Assembly (NCBI RefSeq): GCF_009831575.1
Contig: NZ_WUUT01000003.1
Location: 120,747-184,746, forward strand
Reading direction: 5' to 3'
Length of the DNA stretch: 64,000 nucleotides
Source: Halovenus carboxidivorans
GTDB lineage: Archaea > Halobacteriota > Halobacteria > Halobacteriales > Haloarculaceae
A model generated the notes under the pieces. That model saw nothing but the letters and a program-made list of their open reading frames with translations, did no database searches and was not told the origin of the DNA. Both the position numbers and the translations under genes were made by a program. Numbering within the stretch: the stretch's first letter is position 1; each line of letters begins with the position of its first letter. Below are positions 33,514 to 44,063 of the stretch, piece by piece.

Positions 33514-35703
33514 TTAGAAGTAGTCGATCGACTCGGGCAGTTCGGTCTTCATCCCCTTGCGCTCGCGGATCTCCTTGATCGTCTCCGGCTGGAGGTTGTC
33601 GGCCATGACCTGGAAGCCGGCGTTTTCGGTGTTCCAGGAGGCACGACCCTCGGTCGCGGAGCGGATGTCCGAGGAGAAGCCGATCATCTCCTCGACGGGG
33701 GCGACGCCCTCGACGACCATCAGATCGCCTTCCTGGTACATGTCGTCGACGCGGCCACGACGGCCCTGGATCTCGCCGGACGCGGCGCCCATGTGGTCGT
33801 TGGGCACGTCGATACGAACCTCCTGAATCGGTTCGAGTAGCTTGATCTCGGCGTCGATCAAGGCGTTGTGCAGCGCCTCGCGAACTGCGGGGATGACCTG
33901 TGCCGGGCCGCGGTGGATGGCGTCCTCGTGCAGGCGGGCGTCGTGCAGGCGAATCAGCGAGCCCTGGACCGGTTCGGCGGCCAGCGGCCCGTCGTTGAGC
34001 GCCTCCTCGAACCCTTCGATCACCAGCTCCATCGTCTCGTTGAGGTGCTGGATCCCCTTCGTGTCGTCGATGATGATGTTCGTGCCGTGGATGTGCTCGA
34101 CGTTCTGGGAGGTGTCCTTGTCGAGGCCGGCCTCCTGCAGCGCCTCTCGGCGTTCGAGTTCGGGCATGTCCATCGACGCTTTGCCCTGCTTGATCGCCTC
34201 GACGATGTCGTCGTCGAGCGGCGTCACCGAGATGTAGAAGCGGTTGTGGCGGTTCGGGGAGATGCCCTCGACCTCGCGGCTCTCGGTCTGTGGCGCCTCG
34301 CGGAAGACGACGATCGGTTCACCGGTCGTCACCGGGATACCCTGGTTGCGCTCGATACGCTGGGTGACGACTTCGAGGTGGAGTTCGCCCTGTCCGGAGA
34401 TCAGGTGCTCGCCGGTGTCTTCGTTGATCTCGATGTCGATGGTCGGGTCCTCCTTGGCGACCTGCTGGAGCGTCTCGATGAGTTTCGGCAGGTCGTCCAT
34501 GTTCTTCGCCTCGACGGACTTCGTGATGACCGGCTCGGAGATGTGCTCGATGGACTCGAACGGCGTCATCTCGACACTGGAGACCGTCGAACCGGCGATG
34601 GCGTCCTGCAGACCGGTCACGGCTGCGACGTTGCCTGCGGGGACCTGTTCGACCTCCTCGCGTTCGCCGCCCATGAAGATCCCGACGCTCTGGAGGCGGT
34701 TCTTGCCGACCGTCCCGGAGACGTACAGCTCCTGGCCCTTTTCGAGCGTGCCGGAGAAGACCCGACCCGTCGCGATTTCGCCCGCGTGGGGGTCCATCGA
34801 GATGTCGGTGACCATGAAGACGACCTCGCCGTCCTCGTCGACCAGGCGCATGCCCTCCGCGAGATCGGAGTCGGCGTCGCCGCGCCAGATCCGCGGGATA
34901 CGACGGGGCTGTGCGTCGACGGGGTTCGGGAAGTGCTCACAGACCATGTCGAGCACGACGTCCGACAGCGGCGTTCGCTCGGCCAGTTCCTGCCGTTTGT
35001 CGTTTCGTTCGAGTTCGATGATGTCACCGAAGTCCATCCCGGTCCGCTGCATCGACGGCAGCGAGACACCCCACTTGTAGAGCGCGGAGCCGAAGCCGAC
35101 GGTGCCGTCCTCGACGGAGACGGTCCAGTCGTCGTCGATGTCGTCCATCTCCTCGGTCATCCCGCGGATGAGGTCGTTCACGTCCCGGATGACGGCGGTC
35201 ATCCGTTCCTGCATCTCCTCGGGGCCCTCCTGGAGTTCCGAGATGAGTCGGTCGACCTTGTTGATGAACAGGGTCGGCTTGACGCCCTCTCGGAGCGCCT
35301 GTCGTAGCACCGTCTCGGTCTGCGGCATCGCCCCCTCGACGGCGTCGACGACCACGAGCGCGCCGTCGACGGCACGCATCGCGCGTGTCACGTCGCCGCC
35401 GAAGTCCACGTGGCCCGGGGTGTCGATCAGGTTGATGAGGTGGTTAGTGCCCTCGTACTCGTGGGTCATCGAAACGTTCGCCGCGTCGATGGTGATCCCA
35501 CGTTCCTGTTCGTCCTCCTCGGTGTCCATCGCGAGCTGTTCGCCCGCGGTCTCGTCGGAGATCATCCCCGCCCCCGCGAGCAGGTTATCGGTCAGCGTCG
35601 TCTTCCCGTGATCAACGTGTGCCGCAATGGCAATGTTCCGGATATTCTCCGGTGTATTCATCAGCGTCTCGCATTCCTCTACGATTTTCTTTCGTCGGCC
35701 CAT
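33514..35703 (-). CDS. fusA: Translation elongation factor 2
   Basis: GTPase for ribosomal translocation. 729 residues. G1 AHVDHGKTT (28-36), G2 [12 protein letters not shown]3 [11 protein letters not shown]4 NKVDRL. His597 in [13 protein letters not shown] is the residue modified to diphthamide in archaea and eukaryotes. Domain IV/V motifs include [12 protein letters not shown] and [17 protein letters not shown]. Start [12 protein letters not shown] at 35703 gives the normal length; the frame is open much further upstream without family match. Preceded by the degenerate repeats at 35740-35965. Confidence 0.97.
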   Translation of the reverse strand: MGRRKKIVEECETLMNTPENIRNIAIAAHVDHGKTTLTDNLLAGAGMISDETAGEQLAMDTEEDEQERGITIDAANVSMTHEYEGTNHLINLIDTPGHVDFGGDVTRAMRAVDGALVVVDAVEGAMPQTETVLRQALREGVKPTLFINKVDRLISELQEGPEEMQERMTAVIRDVNDLIRGMTEEMDDIDDDWTVSVEDGTVGFGSALYKWGVSLPSMQRTGMDFGDIIELERNDKRQELAERTPLSDVVLDMVCEHFPNPVDAQPRRIPRIWRGDADSDLAEGMRLVDEDGEVVFMVTDISMDPHAGEIATGRVFSGTLEKGQELYVSGTVGKNRLQSVGIFMGGEREEVEQVPAGNVAAVTGLQDAIAGSTVSSVEMTPFESIEHISEPVITKSVEAKNMDDLPKLIETLQQVAKEDPTIDIEINEDTGEHLISGQGELHLEVVTQRIERNQGIPVTTGEPIVVFREAPQTESREVEGISPNRHNRFYISVTPLDDDIVEAIKQGKASMDMPELERREALQEAGLDKDTSQNVEHIHGTNIIIDDTKGIQHLNETMELVIEGFEEALNDGPLAAEPVQGSLIRLHDARLHEDAIHRGPAQVIPAVREALHNALIDAEIKLLEPIQEVRIDVPNDHMGAASGEIQGRRGRVDDMYQEGDLMVVEGVAPVEEMIGFSSDIRSATEGRASWNTENAGFQVMADNLQPETIKEIRERKGMKTELPESIDYF

Positions 35704-36142
35704 TATTACAGAGGCATACCGGTAGGAGAGGCAAAAGGATAGTGTTTCGTGGTCGCTGTCAAAGCGAACACGAAGCCCGACACGAGTGTCGGCGTTTCGC
35801 AGTCGGGACCAACGGAAGCGACTGCGAGGCTCATCGCGACCGGAGGGAGCGATGGTGTTTCGTGCTCGCGCTGTTTGCGAACTCGAAGCTTGCCACGAGG
35901 GGAAGTGACGGCGTTTCGAGTTCGTGATCCGATCGAACTCGAAGCTCGCCCCGAAGTTCGACGCTTGATTCCCGAAGTACCAGGAACATGTCACAGATTT
36001 TCCGCCGACGTGGAAAAGTCGAAAAGGCAAGACGGAACCGAGAACTTGAACGGAATTTGGAGAGATGTGCAACCGAATTCGAGCGGAATTTATCCCGTTG
36101 TTGAAAAATCGTTTTAGTGGGTTCTCCCGTCGTCACGAGTGC
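35704..36142. repeat. Intergenic region with four degenerate direct repeats
   Basis: 439 bases between divergent EF-2 and spondin-like genes. Units of about 50-63 nt begin near 35740, 35790, 35852 and 35909, each with GTTTCG (35744, 35794, 35857, 35913) and a later block like CGAACTCGAAGCTCGCC (clear at 35878 and 35934, weaker at 35765). A TATA-like CGTTTTAGTGG is centred about 28 nt before the spondin-like gene start. Frames running through the repeats are not convincing as genes. Confidence 0.6.
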
Positions 36143-37129
36143 ATGAGTTCAGATCCAACCCGGCGGCGGTTCCTGCTCGGCGGCGGGACCGTTGCAGCGC
36201 TCGCACTCGCTGGCTGTGTCGGCGACGACACGAACAGCGGCGACAACAGCACCGACAACACAGACGAGACGATGGACAACAGCTCCATGGAAGATGACGA
36301 CGACTCCATGGAAGATGAGGGCTCCATGGACGACGGGACGATGGAGTCGGTCACGATGACCGTCCGGATCGAGAACGTGGCGCCGACGGACTTCTACCCG
36401 TCCGACGCCTCGACGGGCGGTCAGATCTGGATCACCCCGGGCGCGTACGCAGTACACACCGGCACGAATCCGATCTACACCGAGGGAGAGTCCGCGACGA
36501 TCGGTCTCGAAGCGCTCGCTGAGGCCGGTCCGCCGACGGGTTTCGAGGGCGAACCCGGACTGGTCGACGAATTGACCGAGATGGCTAACATGGGGATGGA
36601 CAACGAGATGGAGGGAGACGACTCGATGGATGACGATTCCACGGACGATGACTCCATGGACGGTTCGATGGAGGAATCAGCGGTCCTGCACGCGGGAGCG
36701 TACACGCCCGAGAATACCGTCGCTGATCCGAACGATCCGATGGGATCGGTGCCGGGTGCGCCCCCGATTGCCCCCGGCGGGGCGTTCGAGTTCGAGATCG
36801 AGGCCGAACCGGGACAGCGTCTCTCCTTCGCGTCGATGTTTGTTCCCTCGAACGACCTCTTCTTCTCGCCGTCACCGGAGGGGATCGCCCTCTGGCCAGC
36901 AGACGGTGAGCCGGTTGCGGGCGACGTGACCGACGCCATCGGCCTCTACGATGCCGGCACCGAACCGAACGGCGAGCCGGGGTTCGATCCCGACCAGGCG
37001 CCGGCACAGAACAGCCCCGACCAGGGCGACGACGAGGGCGGTGTCGTGCGACCGCTGCGTGAGGTTGCTGACGGCTTCGAGTACCCCGCCGTCGAGGACG
37101 CAATTCAAGTGACGGTAGCCCCTCAATAA
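36143..37129 (+). CDS. Tat-exported lipoprotein with spondin-type domain
   Basis: 328 residues. The N-terminus SSDPTRRRFLLGGGTVAALALAGC has a twin-arginine motif (RRRFL) and the lipobox LAGC (Cys25 region), so it is exported folded and lipid-anchored outside. Residues from about 72 (MTVRIENVAPTDFYPSDAST) match the spondin N-terminal domain as found in bacterial secreted proteins, continuing AVLHAGAYTPENTV and RLSFASMFVPSNDLFFSPSP. Two acidic, Met-rich inserts (SSMEDDDDSMEDEGSM and DDSMDDDSTDDDSMDGSMEE) interrupt it. Three nt before the next gene, the membrane molybdoenzyme, so co-expressed. Confidence 0.85.
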   Translation: MSSDPTRRRFLLGGGTVAALALAGCVGDDTNSGDNSTDNTDETMDNSSMEDDDDSMEDEGSMDDGTMESVTMTVRIENVAPTDFYPSDASTGGQIWITPGAYAVHTGTNPIYTEGESATIGLEALAEAGPPTGFEGEPGLVDELTEMANMGMDNEMEGDDSMDDDSTDDDSMDGSMEESAVLHAGAYTPENTVADPNDPMGSVPGAPPIAPGGAFEFEIEAEPGQRLSFASMFVPSNDLFFSPSPEGIALWPADGEPVAGDVTDAIGLYDAGTEPNGEPGFDPDQAPAQNSPDQGDDEGGVVRPLREVADGFEYPAVEDAIQVTVAPQ

Positions 37130-37132
37130 CGT

Positions 37133-38608
37133 ATGATCGACCGCCCAGACAGAGAGGAAACACTCACTGCCGCGCTGTCCGCCGTCACGGCGGTTGCCGG
37201 TTCGTTCGTCGCGGTCGGCTGGTCGCGCCAGTTCGTCGTCGCGCCGGTCGATCAACAGATCGTCAACCTCACTCCGGGGCCGATCGTCACCTTCATGATC
37301 GAAAACGTCGGTGAGGCGGGCCATCTGGTTCACATCGGACTGGCGCTCGGCGCGGTCGTCGGGCTGTTCGGCCTCGTCTCGCTTGCCGGCGTCCGTCTCG
37401 GCACGCGCACGGAGCGACCACTCGTCGGCGGCCTCGCCGCTGGGGTCGGTGTCTGGTTGCTCTCTGCCGCGTTGACGCGCGAACCGCTCCTCGCGTTAGC
37501 ACCCGCGGGACCGATGGCCGTCTTCACTGCGGTCGGCGGCGTTCAGACCGCAGCGGGTTCGGTCGACCGGTCCCGGCGCCGGACGCTCGGTACCCTCGCC
37601 GCTGCGCTCGGATTCGCCGGCACGGCAGCCGTCACCGGCCGCCTGCTACACGGCGACGCTCCGCTCGACGCGGCCCCGAACGCCGAGGGCGCGGACGAAC
37701 GCCTGTCGGAAGCCGAGGCGAACCGACTCGACACCGCCAGCGACGACCTTCCGGGTCTGGTCAGCGACATCGACGGCTTCTACAACGTCGACATCGCGGA
37801 GTTCGATCCCGAAGTGACGAGCGAGGAGTGGTCGCTGACGTTCACCGGCGACGTCGGCCGGGAACTGACGGTGGAGTTCGACGACCTGATCGAACGGGAC
37901 GTCGAGAACCGGTTCGTCACGCTCCGCTGTGTCGGTGAGGACCTCAACGGCAAGAAACTCGACACCGCGGTCTGGACGGGAACGCCGCTCGGTCCGCTGC
38001 TCGACGCCGTCGACCCACAGAGTGACTGTGACTGTGCAATGTTGCGCGGCGACGACGGCTACTACGTCCAGTTTCCGACCGACGTGCTCCGGAACGGCTT
38101 TCTCGCCTGGGGGATGAACGGCAAGGAACTCCCCCAGAGTCACGGCCACCCGGTCCGGGTGCTGATCCCCGGCCACTGGGGCGAGACGAACGTCAAGTGG
38201 CTCACCGAGATCGAACTGCTGAACACGGAGACCGATGGCTACTGGGAGGAGCGCGGCTGGGAGGGAACCGGCGAGGTCAAGACCGTCGCCAAACTCTGGG
38301 ACGAGGGGATCACCGAACTCGACGACGGCCGGATCGAACTCGCAGGACACGCCTACGCCGGCACGCGTGGGATCAGCCGCGTCGAGGTCTCTACCGACGG
38401 CGGCGATTCGTGGGCCGACGCCGACCTCTCGGACCCGCTTCCGGACGGAGATGTCTGGCGACAGTGGCGACACACCTTCGATCCAGACGGGAGCCACGAC
38501 GTGGTGGTTCGCGCCACCGACGGCAACGGGACCCTCCAGACCGAGGAGGAGACCAGTTCCTCGCCCGACGGTGCGGCCGGGTGGGTCGAACGGACGGTCA
38601 CCGCGTAG
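37133..38608 (+). CDS. Membrane-anchored sulfite-oxidase-like molybdopterin oxidoreductase
   Basis: 491 residues. The N-terminal 180 residues form about five membrane helices. From about residue 220 the oxidoreductase molybdopterin-binding fold begins (EWSLTFTGDVGRELTVEFDD), with the Mo-ligand Cys in RFVTLRCVGEDLNGKKLDTA. Further motifs are YVQFPTDVL, MNGKELPQSHGHPVRVLIPG and WGETNVKWLTEIELL. The C-terminal domain (AYAGTRGISRVEVSTDGGDS) is the Ig-like dimerisation domain of sulfite oxidases. The active site probably faces outside. Substrate unknown (sulfite, methionine sulfoxide or another oxo-compound). In operon with the spondin-like lipoprotein. Confidence 0.9.
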   Translation: MIDRPDREETLTAALSAVTAVAGSFVAVGWSRQFVVAPVDQQIVNLTPGPIVTFMIENVGEAGHLVHIGLALGAVVGLFGLVSLAGVRLGTRTERPLVGGLAAGVGVWLLSAALTREPLLALAPAGPMAVFTAVGGVQTAAGSVDRSRRRTLGTLAAALGFAGTAAVTGRLLHGDAPLDAAPNAEGADERLSEAEANRLDTASDDLPGLVSDIDGFYNVDIAEFDPEVTSEEWSLTFTGDVGRELTVEFDDLIERDVENRFVTLRCVGEDLNGKKLDTAVWTGTPLGPLLDAVDPQSDCDCAMLRGDDGYYVQFPTDVLRNGFLAWGMNGKELPQSHGHPVRVLIPGHWGETNVKWLTEIELLNTETDGYWEERGWEGTGEVKTVAKLWDEGITELDDGRIELAGHAYAGTRGISRVEVSTDGGDSWADADLSDPLPDGDVWRQWRHTFDPDGSHDVVVRATDGNGTLQTEEETSSSPDGAAGWVERTVTA

Positions 38609-38656
38609 TCGTGTCGAAACGTCTATGCGTACCCCGTTTACACCAATAGACAGTCT

Positions 38657-38932
38657 ATGGAGAAAGCCCTGTGGTATCTCTTCGCCGGCACTCGCGGTGG
38701 AGTTAACAGGGTCAGAATCGTTCGGAATCTCCGAGACCGCCCCCGTAACGCGAACGAACTCGCAGAGGAACTGGACGTCGATTACAACACGATCACACAC
38801 CACCTGGACATGTTAGAGGAACACGATGTCGTCGAACCGAGCGATCACAACTACGGGAAACTGTACTTCCTGACCGACCAGTTCGAGCGACACGCGGAGA
38901 CGTTCGAGGACATCGCGGAGGAGGTGAACTGA
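38657..38932 (+). CDS. Winged-helix regulator (ArsR-like)
   Basis: 91 residues. MEKALWYLFAGTRGGVNRVR with IVRNLRDRPRNANELAEELD and VDYNTITHHLDMLEEHDVVE is a complete wHTH, with wing DHNYGKLYFLT. No metal-binding motif. The next gene, a four-helix membrane protein, begins one base after its stop; this wHTH plus membrane-protein pair recurs in haloarchaea, as I recall it, and suggests a membrane-linked sensor-regulator unit. Confidence 0.8.
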   Translation: MEKALWYLFAGTRGGVNRVRIVRNLRDRPRNANELAEELDVDYNTITHHLDMLEEHDVVEPSDHNYGKLYFLTDQFERHAETFEDIAEEVN

Positions 38933-38933
38933 C

Positions 38934-39233
38934 GTGGCCATGGACGCTCCGACGATTGCCGGCATCGCGCTCACCGCCGTCAACAGCGTCTTGCTCGCGT
39001 CGCTTGCGGTCGTCTGGTTCCGGAACTACCAGCGGTTCCGCTCGACGATGGTTCTCGGCCTGCTGGCGTTTAGCGTCGTCTGGCTGATCGAGAATCTCGT
39101 CGCCATCGCCTTCTTTTTCAGTAGCATGTCGATGCTGTACTCGACGGATCCGCTCGTCGGCCAGGTCGTGCTGGGGATGCGGATCCTGGAACTGATCGCC
39201 GTCGGGTTTCTCTCGTACGTGACGCTGAAGTGA
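38934..39233 (+). CDS. Membrane protein paired with wHTH regulator
   Basis: 99 residues with three hydrophobic helices: TIAGIALTAVNSVLLASLAV, TMVLGLLAFSVVWLIENLVA (running into IAFFF) and QVVLGMRILELIAVGFLSYV. A GTG at 38934 or ATG at 38940 can be the start; either way the gene nearly touches the wHTH gene. Possibly a membrane sensor for it (inference from gene order). Confidence 0.7.
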   Translation: MAMDAPTIAGIALTAVNSVLLASLAVVWFRNYQRFRSTMVLGLLAFSVVWLIENLVAIAFFFSSMSMLYSTDPLVGQVVLGMRILELIAVGFLSYVTLK

Positions 39234-39298
39234 CTCCGTGTGTCGTGGTCACATCCCCGCAACAGTAATACGGCCCCACGCCATACGTCAGGGCGTCT

Positions 39299-40066
39299 AT
39301 GGACGTACAGGTCGAGGGTTCTGGCCCGGTCGAGCCGTTTTTTGCCGCGCGGGATCTCTTCGAGCGCGAGGCGACACTCGACGACCCGGTGACCGTCCGG
39401 ATCGTCGAGGATCCCGACGAACGGACGCGTGTCAAGCACACCGCCGACGGACACACGCTGACGATCTCACAGCAGGCCGCGACGAGCGCGATGGCCCGCG
39501 AACTCGCCTTGCACGAGTTCGCACACATGCACCACCACGAGCGCGGCCACCCCTCACACACGCAGTCGATGGAGGAAGTGATCTTTCTCGCGCTGGCCGG
39601 CCGCACTGTCGAGCGACGGAAACTCACACACTGCCGACAGATCGCGAACCACATGAAGGATATCTACGCCGACGACCTCTGGCTGTCGGTCGCGCCGGCG
39701 GGCAAACTCGTCGATTTCCTCGAATCCAGCGTCGCGAGCGCGCTCGCGGATCAGCCGTCCGCCCCGGCGTGGGATCGGTTCGGACACGAGGCCGCGAGAA
39801 CCAGCGCCGCCAGCGACCCCGAGATTACGGCGGTCAACGCCGCCTTCGCGCTGGGGCTGGTCGAGCGACACAACCTCGTCGAACCGGACCACCGGCTGTA
39901 CGACCTGGCCCACGCCGCCGCCGCGGACGCACCGGAGATCGACTTCGAGCGGTTCAAAGGCTGGTTCCGCTCGCTGTCGGCCGACCCGGACGAGAGCGAG
40001 TACCGGAAGACGCTGGTCGACGCGACCCGCGAGTACGCCGGCGGCAACGGTCCCGCCGCGGACTAG
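39299..40066 (+). CDS. Zincin-like metallopeptidase domain protein
   Basis: 255 residues. Helix [20 protein letters not shown] contains HEFAH, an HExxH zinc-peptidase motif with extra histidines nearby; [20 protein letters not shown] may give the third ligand. The C-terminal half is helical and Asp/Glu-rich. No signal peptide, so a cytoplasmic protein. The family looks haloarchaeal and is not one with known substrate. Its stop overlaps the stop of rad50 by four bases. Confidence 0.7.
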   Translation: MDVQVEGSGPVEPFFAARDLFEREATLDDPVTVRIVEDPDERTRVKHTADGHTLTISQQAATSAMARELALHEFAHMHHHERGHPSHTQSMEEVIFLALAGRTVERRKLTHCRQIANHMKDIYADDLWLSVAPAGKLVDFLESSVASALADQPSAPAWDRFGHEAARTSAASDPEITAVNAAFALGLVERHNLVEPDHRLYDLAHAAAADAPEIDFERFKGWFRSLSADPDESEYRKTLVDATREYAGGNGPAAD

Positions 40067-42747
40067 ATTTCGAGCACCTGCTCGCCGAGTCGCCCGCGTT
40101 CGACCGTCGAGCGGTTCGTCGTCGAGTCCTTCGTGACCGTGATCAGTTCGTCCGCCGCGTCGACCAGTTCGTCGTCGTGGCTGACGACCAGGATCTGCTC
40201 GACGCCGCGGTCGCGCATCGACTCGATCAGTTCGACGAGTTGGGTGACGTGTCCCGAGTCCAGGAAGACCGTCGGCTCGTCGAGAATCAGCGGTGGCATC
40301 GGCGCGGTCCCCTCGATTCCCTCGGCGAGCAGCCGGTAGATCGCACAGCGCAGGCTGAGGTTGAACAGCGCCCGCTCGCCGCCCGAGAGCTGATCGGGAT
40401 CGAGCGCCTCGCCGTCTTTCTGGTAGATCGTCAGGTGGTACTCGCCGTCGAGTTCGATCCGCGAGTAGGTGTCGTTCTCGTAGACTAACTCGAAGGTCTC
40501 GTTGAGCATCCGTTCGAGCGTGTCGACGTTCTTGCGCCGCAGTTGTGCACGGAGCCGGCCGTACATCTCCTCTAGTTCCGCGGCCTCGTCGTGCAACGAC
40601 TCCAGGCGCTCGACGGTTTCGGCCAGTTCGGCCCGCCGCTCGCGTAGCTCTTCTAACTGGTCGAGTTCGTTCTCGATGCCGCCGAGCTGTTCCTGGCGCT
40701 CCGACCGCTCTGTTTCGAGTTCTTCCAGCGCGTCCGTGACCTTCTCGATGTGTTCGGCGGCCCTGTCGCGCTCGCTACGTGCCTTCTCGATCCGGTCGTC
40801 GTCGACCTCCTCTCGGAGTTCGTTCCGGCGCTCGCGTTTCTCCGCCAGGCGCTCGCGGCGTTCGTCGTTCAGCGACTCCTTCTGCTCGCGGCGCTCGCGG
40901 AGGCGCTCGATCTCCTCACCCAGCGAGTCGATCCGGTCGAGCACGTCCGACAGCTCTTCGAGGCGGTCGCGGTTCTCCGCGAGCGTCGCCTTCTCGCGGT
41001 TGTACGACGCGATCTGTTCCTGGTGGTCGGTAGCGCGCTGTTCGGCCTCCTGAGCGGCCGACCGCTTCTGTTCGGCCTCTGTAGCCGCCTCCTCGGCCTG
41101 TTCGCGGAGCTGTTCGATTCGGTCGCGCTTCTCCGCGACGGCGTCCTCGCGCTGGTCGAGTAGCTGCCGGAGATTCTCCCGGTTGTTTTCGAGTTCCTCG
41201 ACGCGCTGTTCGCGCTCGCGGAGTTGTTCGGCCGTCTCCCGTTGTGATTCGAGGGTCTCGATGCGCTCGCTTAGCTCCGTCAACTCACTCTCTAGCTCCT
41301 CGACACGCTCGCGGTACTCGTCGATTGTCTCGACGTGCGGCGAGTTCTCGACCGGTTGGCCGCACTCCGGACACTTGCCGGCCTCACGTAGCTGTTCGGC
41401 CTCTTCGAGGCGCTCGCGTTCGTTTTCGAGCGTCGCTTCCAGTTCGGCTCGTCTCTCTCGACACTCCCCGAGGTCGTCGCTGACCGACTCGTAGTACGCC
41501 TCGGCCTCACCGAACTCGACGGGTTCGTCCGCGAAGGTGTCGCGGAGTCGGTCGATCTCCTCGTCCATCTCCGCAATCTCCGCCCGTGTCGATTCGATCC
41601 GTTCCTCGGCCTCCTCCCGCTCCGCGTCGAGGTCCGTGGCCTCCTCGCGGGCCTCTGCGGCGTCGGCCTCCAACTGCTCGGCCTGCTCGCGGAGGGTCTC
41701 GGCTTCGCTGTCGGCCTCCTGTTTCTCGACGCTGGCTTCCCGGATCTTCTCGGTGAGGTCGTCGATCTCTTCGGTCACCGCCGCGAGCGCGTCGTCGATG
41801 TCGTCGCCGCCGAGGCTCTCGGGATCGGCATCGAGGCCGTCGGCCGCCGCGAGCAACTCGTCGCGGCTCTGCTCGGCCTCCTCTCGGGCCGTTCGCTTCT
41901 CGTCGATCCGGTCGGCGAGATCTGCCCGGGTGCGTTCGGTCGACTGGATCTCCTCTCTGAGTTCGCCGATCTCCTCGTCTAGCTCGCTCAGTTCGGCCCG
42001 CTTCTCCTCGTACTCCTCGATGATCGATTCGGCCTGTTCCTGTGTCTTCTCCGCTTTCCGCTTCCCGCTCTCGTACTCCTCGATCTTCTCGTCGATCTCC
42101 GCCAGCCGCGTTTCGAGTTCGGTCCGCCGCCCGTGGAGGTCTTTGGACTCTTTCTGTTCGATCTGGTCGTCGATCTCCGCGAGCGCGCCCTGTTTGTCGT
42201 CCCGAACGCGACCGACGCCGACGCGGGCGTCGCTCGCCCGCTCGCGGTACTCCTCCAGTTTCCCGAGTTGCAGCAGGTCGTCGATCATGTCCTGACGCAC
42301 CGACGGGGAGGCGTTGATCAGTTTGTTCACCTCCCCCTGCCGGACGTACGCGCAGTTGACGAAGGCGTCGGTGTCCATTCGCAGGAGCCCGGCGATTCGC
42401 TCGCGCACGTCGGTCGCCCCTTCGGTCGTCCCCCCCGGCCCCTCCAGCACGCACTCCGCGGTCCGGGCGTCACCGCTGCTGACCCGGATCCGCCGCCGGA
42501 TGTGATAGCCCTCGCCGCCGTGGGTAAAGTCGAGTTCGACGACGGTCTCCTCGGCGCCGATGGTGACGATCTCGTCGAGGGTCTTGTCGAGGGCCTTCGC
42601 CCCGTACAGCGCGAAAAAGCAGGCTTCGAGCAGCGAGGACTTCCCGCTGCCGTTGAGGCCGTGGATAACTGTCACGCCGGGATCGAGCCGTACGTCGGTC
42701 TGCTCGTAACACTTGAAGTTCTCCAGTCGAATCCGGTCGAATCTCAC
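40063..42747 (-). CDS. rad50: DNA double-strand-break repair ATPase Rad50
   Basis: 894 residues. Walker [16 protein letters not shown] (about 28-42), two long charged coiled coils, and the zinc hook CPECGQPV near residue 456, then signature [14 protein letters not shown] and Walker [17 protein letters not shown]. With Mre11 it tethers and processes broken DNA ends. The start is GTG at 42747; it overlaps the mre11 stop (GTGA), so both are co-translated. Confidence 0.96.
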   Translation of the reverse strand: MRFDRIRLENFKCYEQTDVRLDPGVTVIHGLNGSGKSSLLEACFFALYGAKALDKTLDEIVTIGAEETVVELDFTHGGEGYHIRRRIRVSSGDARTAECVLEGPGGTTEGATDVRERIAGLLRMDTDAFVNCAYVRQGEVNKLINASPSVRQDMIDDLLQLGKLEEYRERASDARVGVGRVRDDKQGALAEIDDQIEQKESKDLHGRRTELETRLAEIDEKIEEYESGKRKAEKTQEQAESIIEEYEEKRAELSELDEEIGELREEIQSTERTRADLADRIDEKRTAREEAEQSRDELLAAADGLDADPESLGGDDIDDALAAVTEEIDDLTEKIREASVEKQEADSEAETLREQAEQLEADAAEAREEATDLDAEREEAEERIESTRAEIAEMDEEIDRLRDTFADEPVEFGEAEAYYESVSDDLGECRERRAELEATLENERERLEEAEQLREAGKCPECGQPVENSPHVETIDEYRERVEELESELTELSERIETLESQRETAEQLREREQRVEELENNRENLRQLLDQREDAVAEKRDRIEQLREQAEEAATEAEQKRSAAQEAEQRATDHQEQIASYNREKATLAENRDRLEELSDVLDRIDSLGEEIERLRERREQKESLNDERRERLAEKRERRNELREEVDDDRIEKARSERDRAAEHIEKVTDALEELETERSERQEQLGGIENELDQLEELRERRAELAETVERLESLHDEAAELEEMYGRLRAQLRRKNVDTLERMLNETFELVYENDTYSRIELDGEYHLTIYQKDGEALDPDQLSGGERALFNLSLRCAIYRLLAEGIEGTAPMPPLILDEPTVFLDSGHVTQLVELIESMRDRGVEQILVVSHDDELVDAADELITVTKDSTTNRSTVERGRLGEQVLEI

Positions 42748-43988
42748 AGGTAATCCTCCATTGTCACTTGACCGTCACTTTCGGAATCGCCGCCGCCGTC
42801 CGCGGCCCGCTCGTCCATCTCCGCGGTCGCTGTCCCGTTCTGATCGTCGGCGTCTGCTTTCGCCCCCTCGTCGGCGCTGGTGAACGCTTCGGCGTCGGCC
42901 TCGGCGACGAACTCCTCGACGCGGCGCTGGACCTCGTCGGCGACGTTGGAGTCGGCGACTTTGCTCGCGCGGATCGTCTCGTCGAGATCCCGGGCGGCAG
43001 GACTCAATCCGAGTTCCGAGATCCGCCGCTGGACGGCCTCGTCGGGGTCCGCGAAGGAGACCTCTACGTCGGTCTCCTCGTCGAGTTCGCGCTGGTCGTT
43101 GACCCGCGTCGCGAGCGCGCCCTGATCGTCTGCGTACTCCTCGATCCCGGCGGGCATGACCTGTTCGCCCTCGCCCGTGAGCCGAACGATGACGACGGCA
43201 TCCTCTACCTCGTGTTGGTCGATCCGCTCGCGGACCCGTTCGCTGCCCTCGCCGGGACGGAGTTCGATATCCAGAAAGACGAACTCGCGGGTGTCGAGGC
43301 CGCGACGGCGGATGTCGACGGTCTCCTCGAAACTGACGAGGTTGTAGCCGCGGTCCTCGCGCTCGCTCGCACTCGCACGCTCGGTCGACCCGCAGTAGGT
43401 GATCCAGGTGTCGTCCGGCAACTGCTTGGTCTTCGCCTCGTGGTCGTCACCGACCAGCATGGCGTCGAACTCGACGGTCGCCTCCCGACTGATCTCGGCG
43501 GCGTCCCACTCGCCGTGTTCGAACGGCTCGAAGAGGCCGTGCGAGACCAGAGCGGCGTACTCCGCGTCGTGGGGAGCGAACTCGTAGTCGAGCTCGTCGC
43601 GCTTCGAGCGCGGGACGAAATCCAGTCCGTAGAAGGCAGCGTCCCCGACCCGCACTGGCTCGCTGCCGAGCCGCGTCGCCAGCCCCATCGACTCGAACAG
43701 ATCCAGCCACTGCTGGGAGCGTTTGCCCTCGTGGTTACCGACGACGGCGAGAAACGGAATCCCCGCGCCGTCGAGGTCCCGAAGCACCGAGAGTGCGCCC
43801 ATGATATCACTCAGTCTGGGTTTGCGGTCGTGAAAGAGATCACCGGCGTGAACGACGGCGTCGACCCCCTCGTCGACCGCGTCCGCAGCCACCTGCTCGA
43901 ACGCCCGCTGGAAGTCCTCGCGGCGCTCGGGCAGGTGGTACTGCTGATAGCCGAGGTGGGTGTCGCCCGTGTGTAGAACCCGCGTCAT
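42744..43988 (-). CDS. mre11: DNA double-strand-break repair nuclease Mre11
   Basis: 414 residues, calcineurin-like phosphoesterase. Metal motifs: [57 protein letters not shown]. The last motif reads [13 protein letters not shown] where other Mre11 proteins have GHxH, so the first His of that pair is Asp. The capping domain and an acidic C-terminal tail with VTMEDYL end follow. Operon with rad50. Confidence 0.95.
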   Translation of the reverse strand: MTRVLHTGDTHLGYQQYHLPERREDFQRAFEQVAADAVDEGVDAVVHAGDLFHDRKPRLSDIMGALSVLRDLDGAGIPFLAVVGNHEGKRSQQWLDLFESMGLATRLGSEPVRVGDAAFYGLDFVPRSKRDELDYEFAPHDAEYAALVSHGLFEPFEHGEWDAAEISREATVEFDAMLVGDDHEAKTKQLPDDTWITYCGSTERASASEREDRGYNLVSFEETVDIRRRGLDTREFVFLDIELRPGEGSERVRERIDQHEVEDAVVIVRLTGEGEQVMPAGIEEYADDQGALATRVNDQRELDEETDVEVSFADPDEAVQRRISELGLSPAARDLDETIRASKVADSNVADEVQRRVEEFVAEADAEAFTSADEGAKADADDQNGTATAEMDERAADGGGDSESDGQVTMEDYL

Positions 43989-44063
43989 ACCTGCGCCCTA
44001 CGGCGGGGCCCGGTAAATGCGTTGCCAGAGCGCACTGAAAGTGAAACGCGTCGGACGCCGACC

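Noticed and set aside
35749..36117. Possible 122-codon plus-strand gene in the EF-2 upstream repeats
   Set aside because: It runs through degenerate repeats, lacks a promoter at a fitting distance, and the repeated units are not in one frame.
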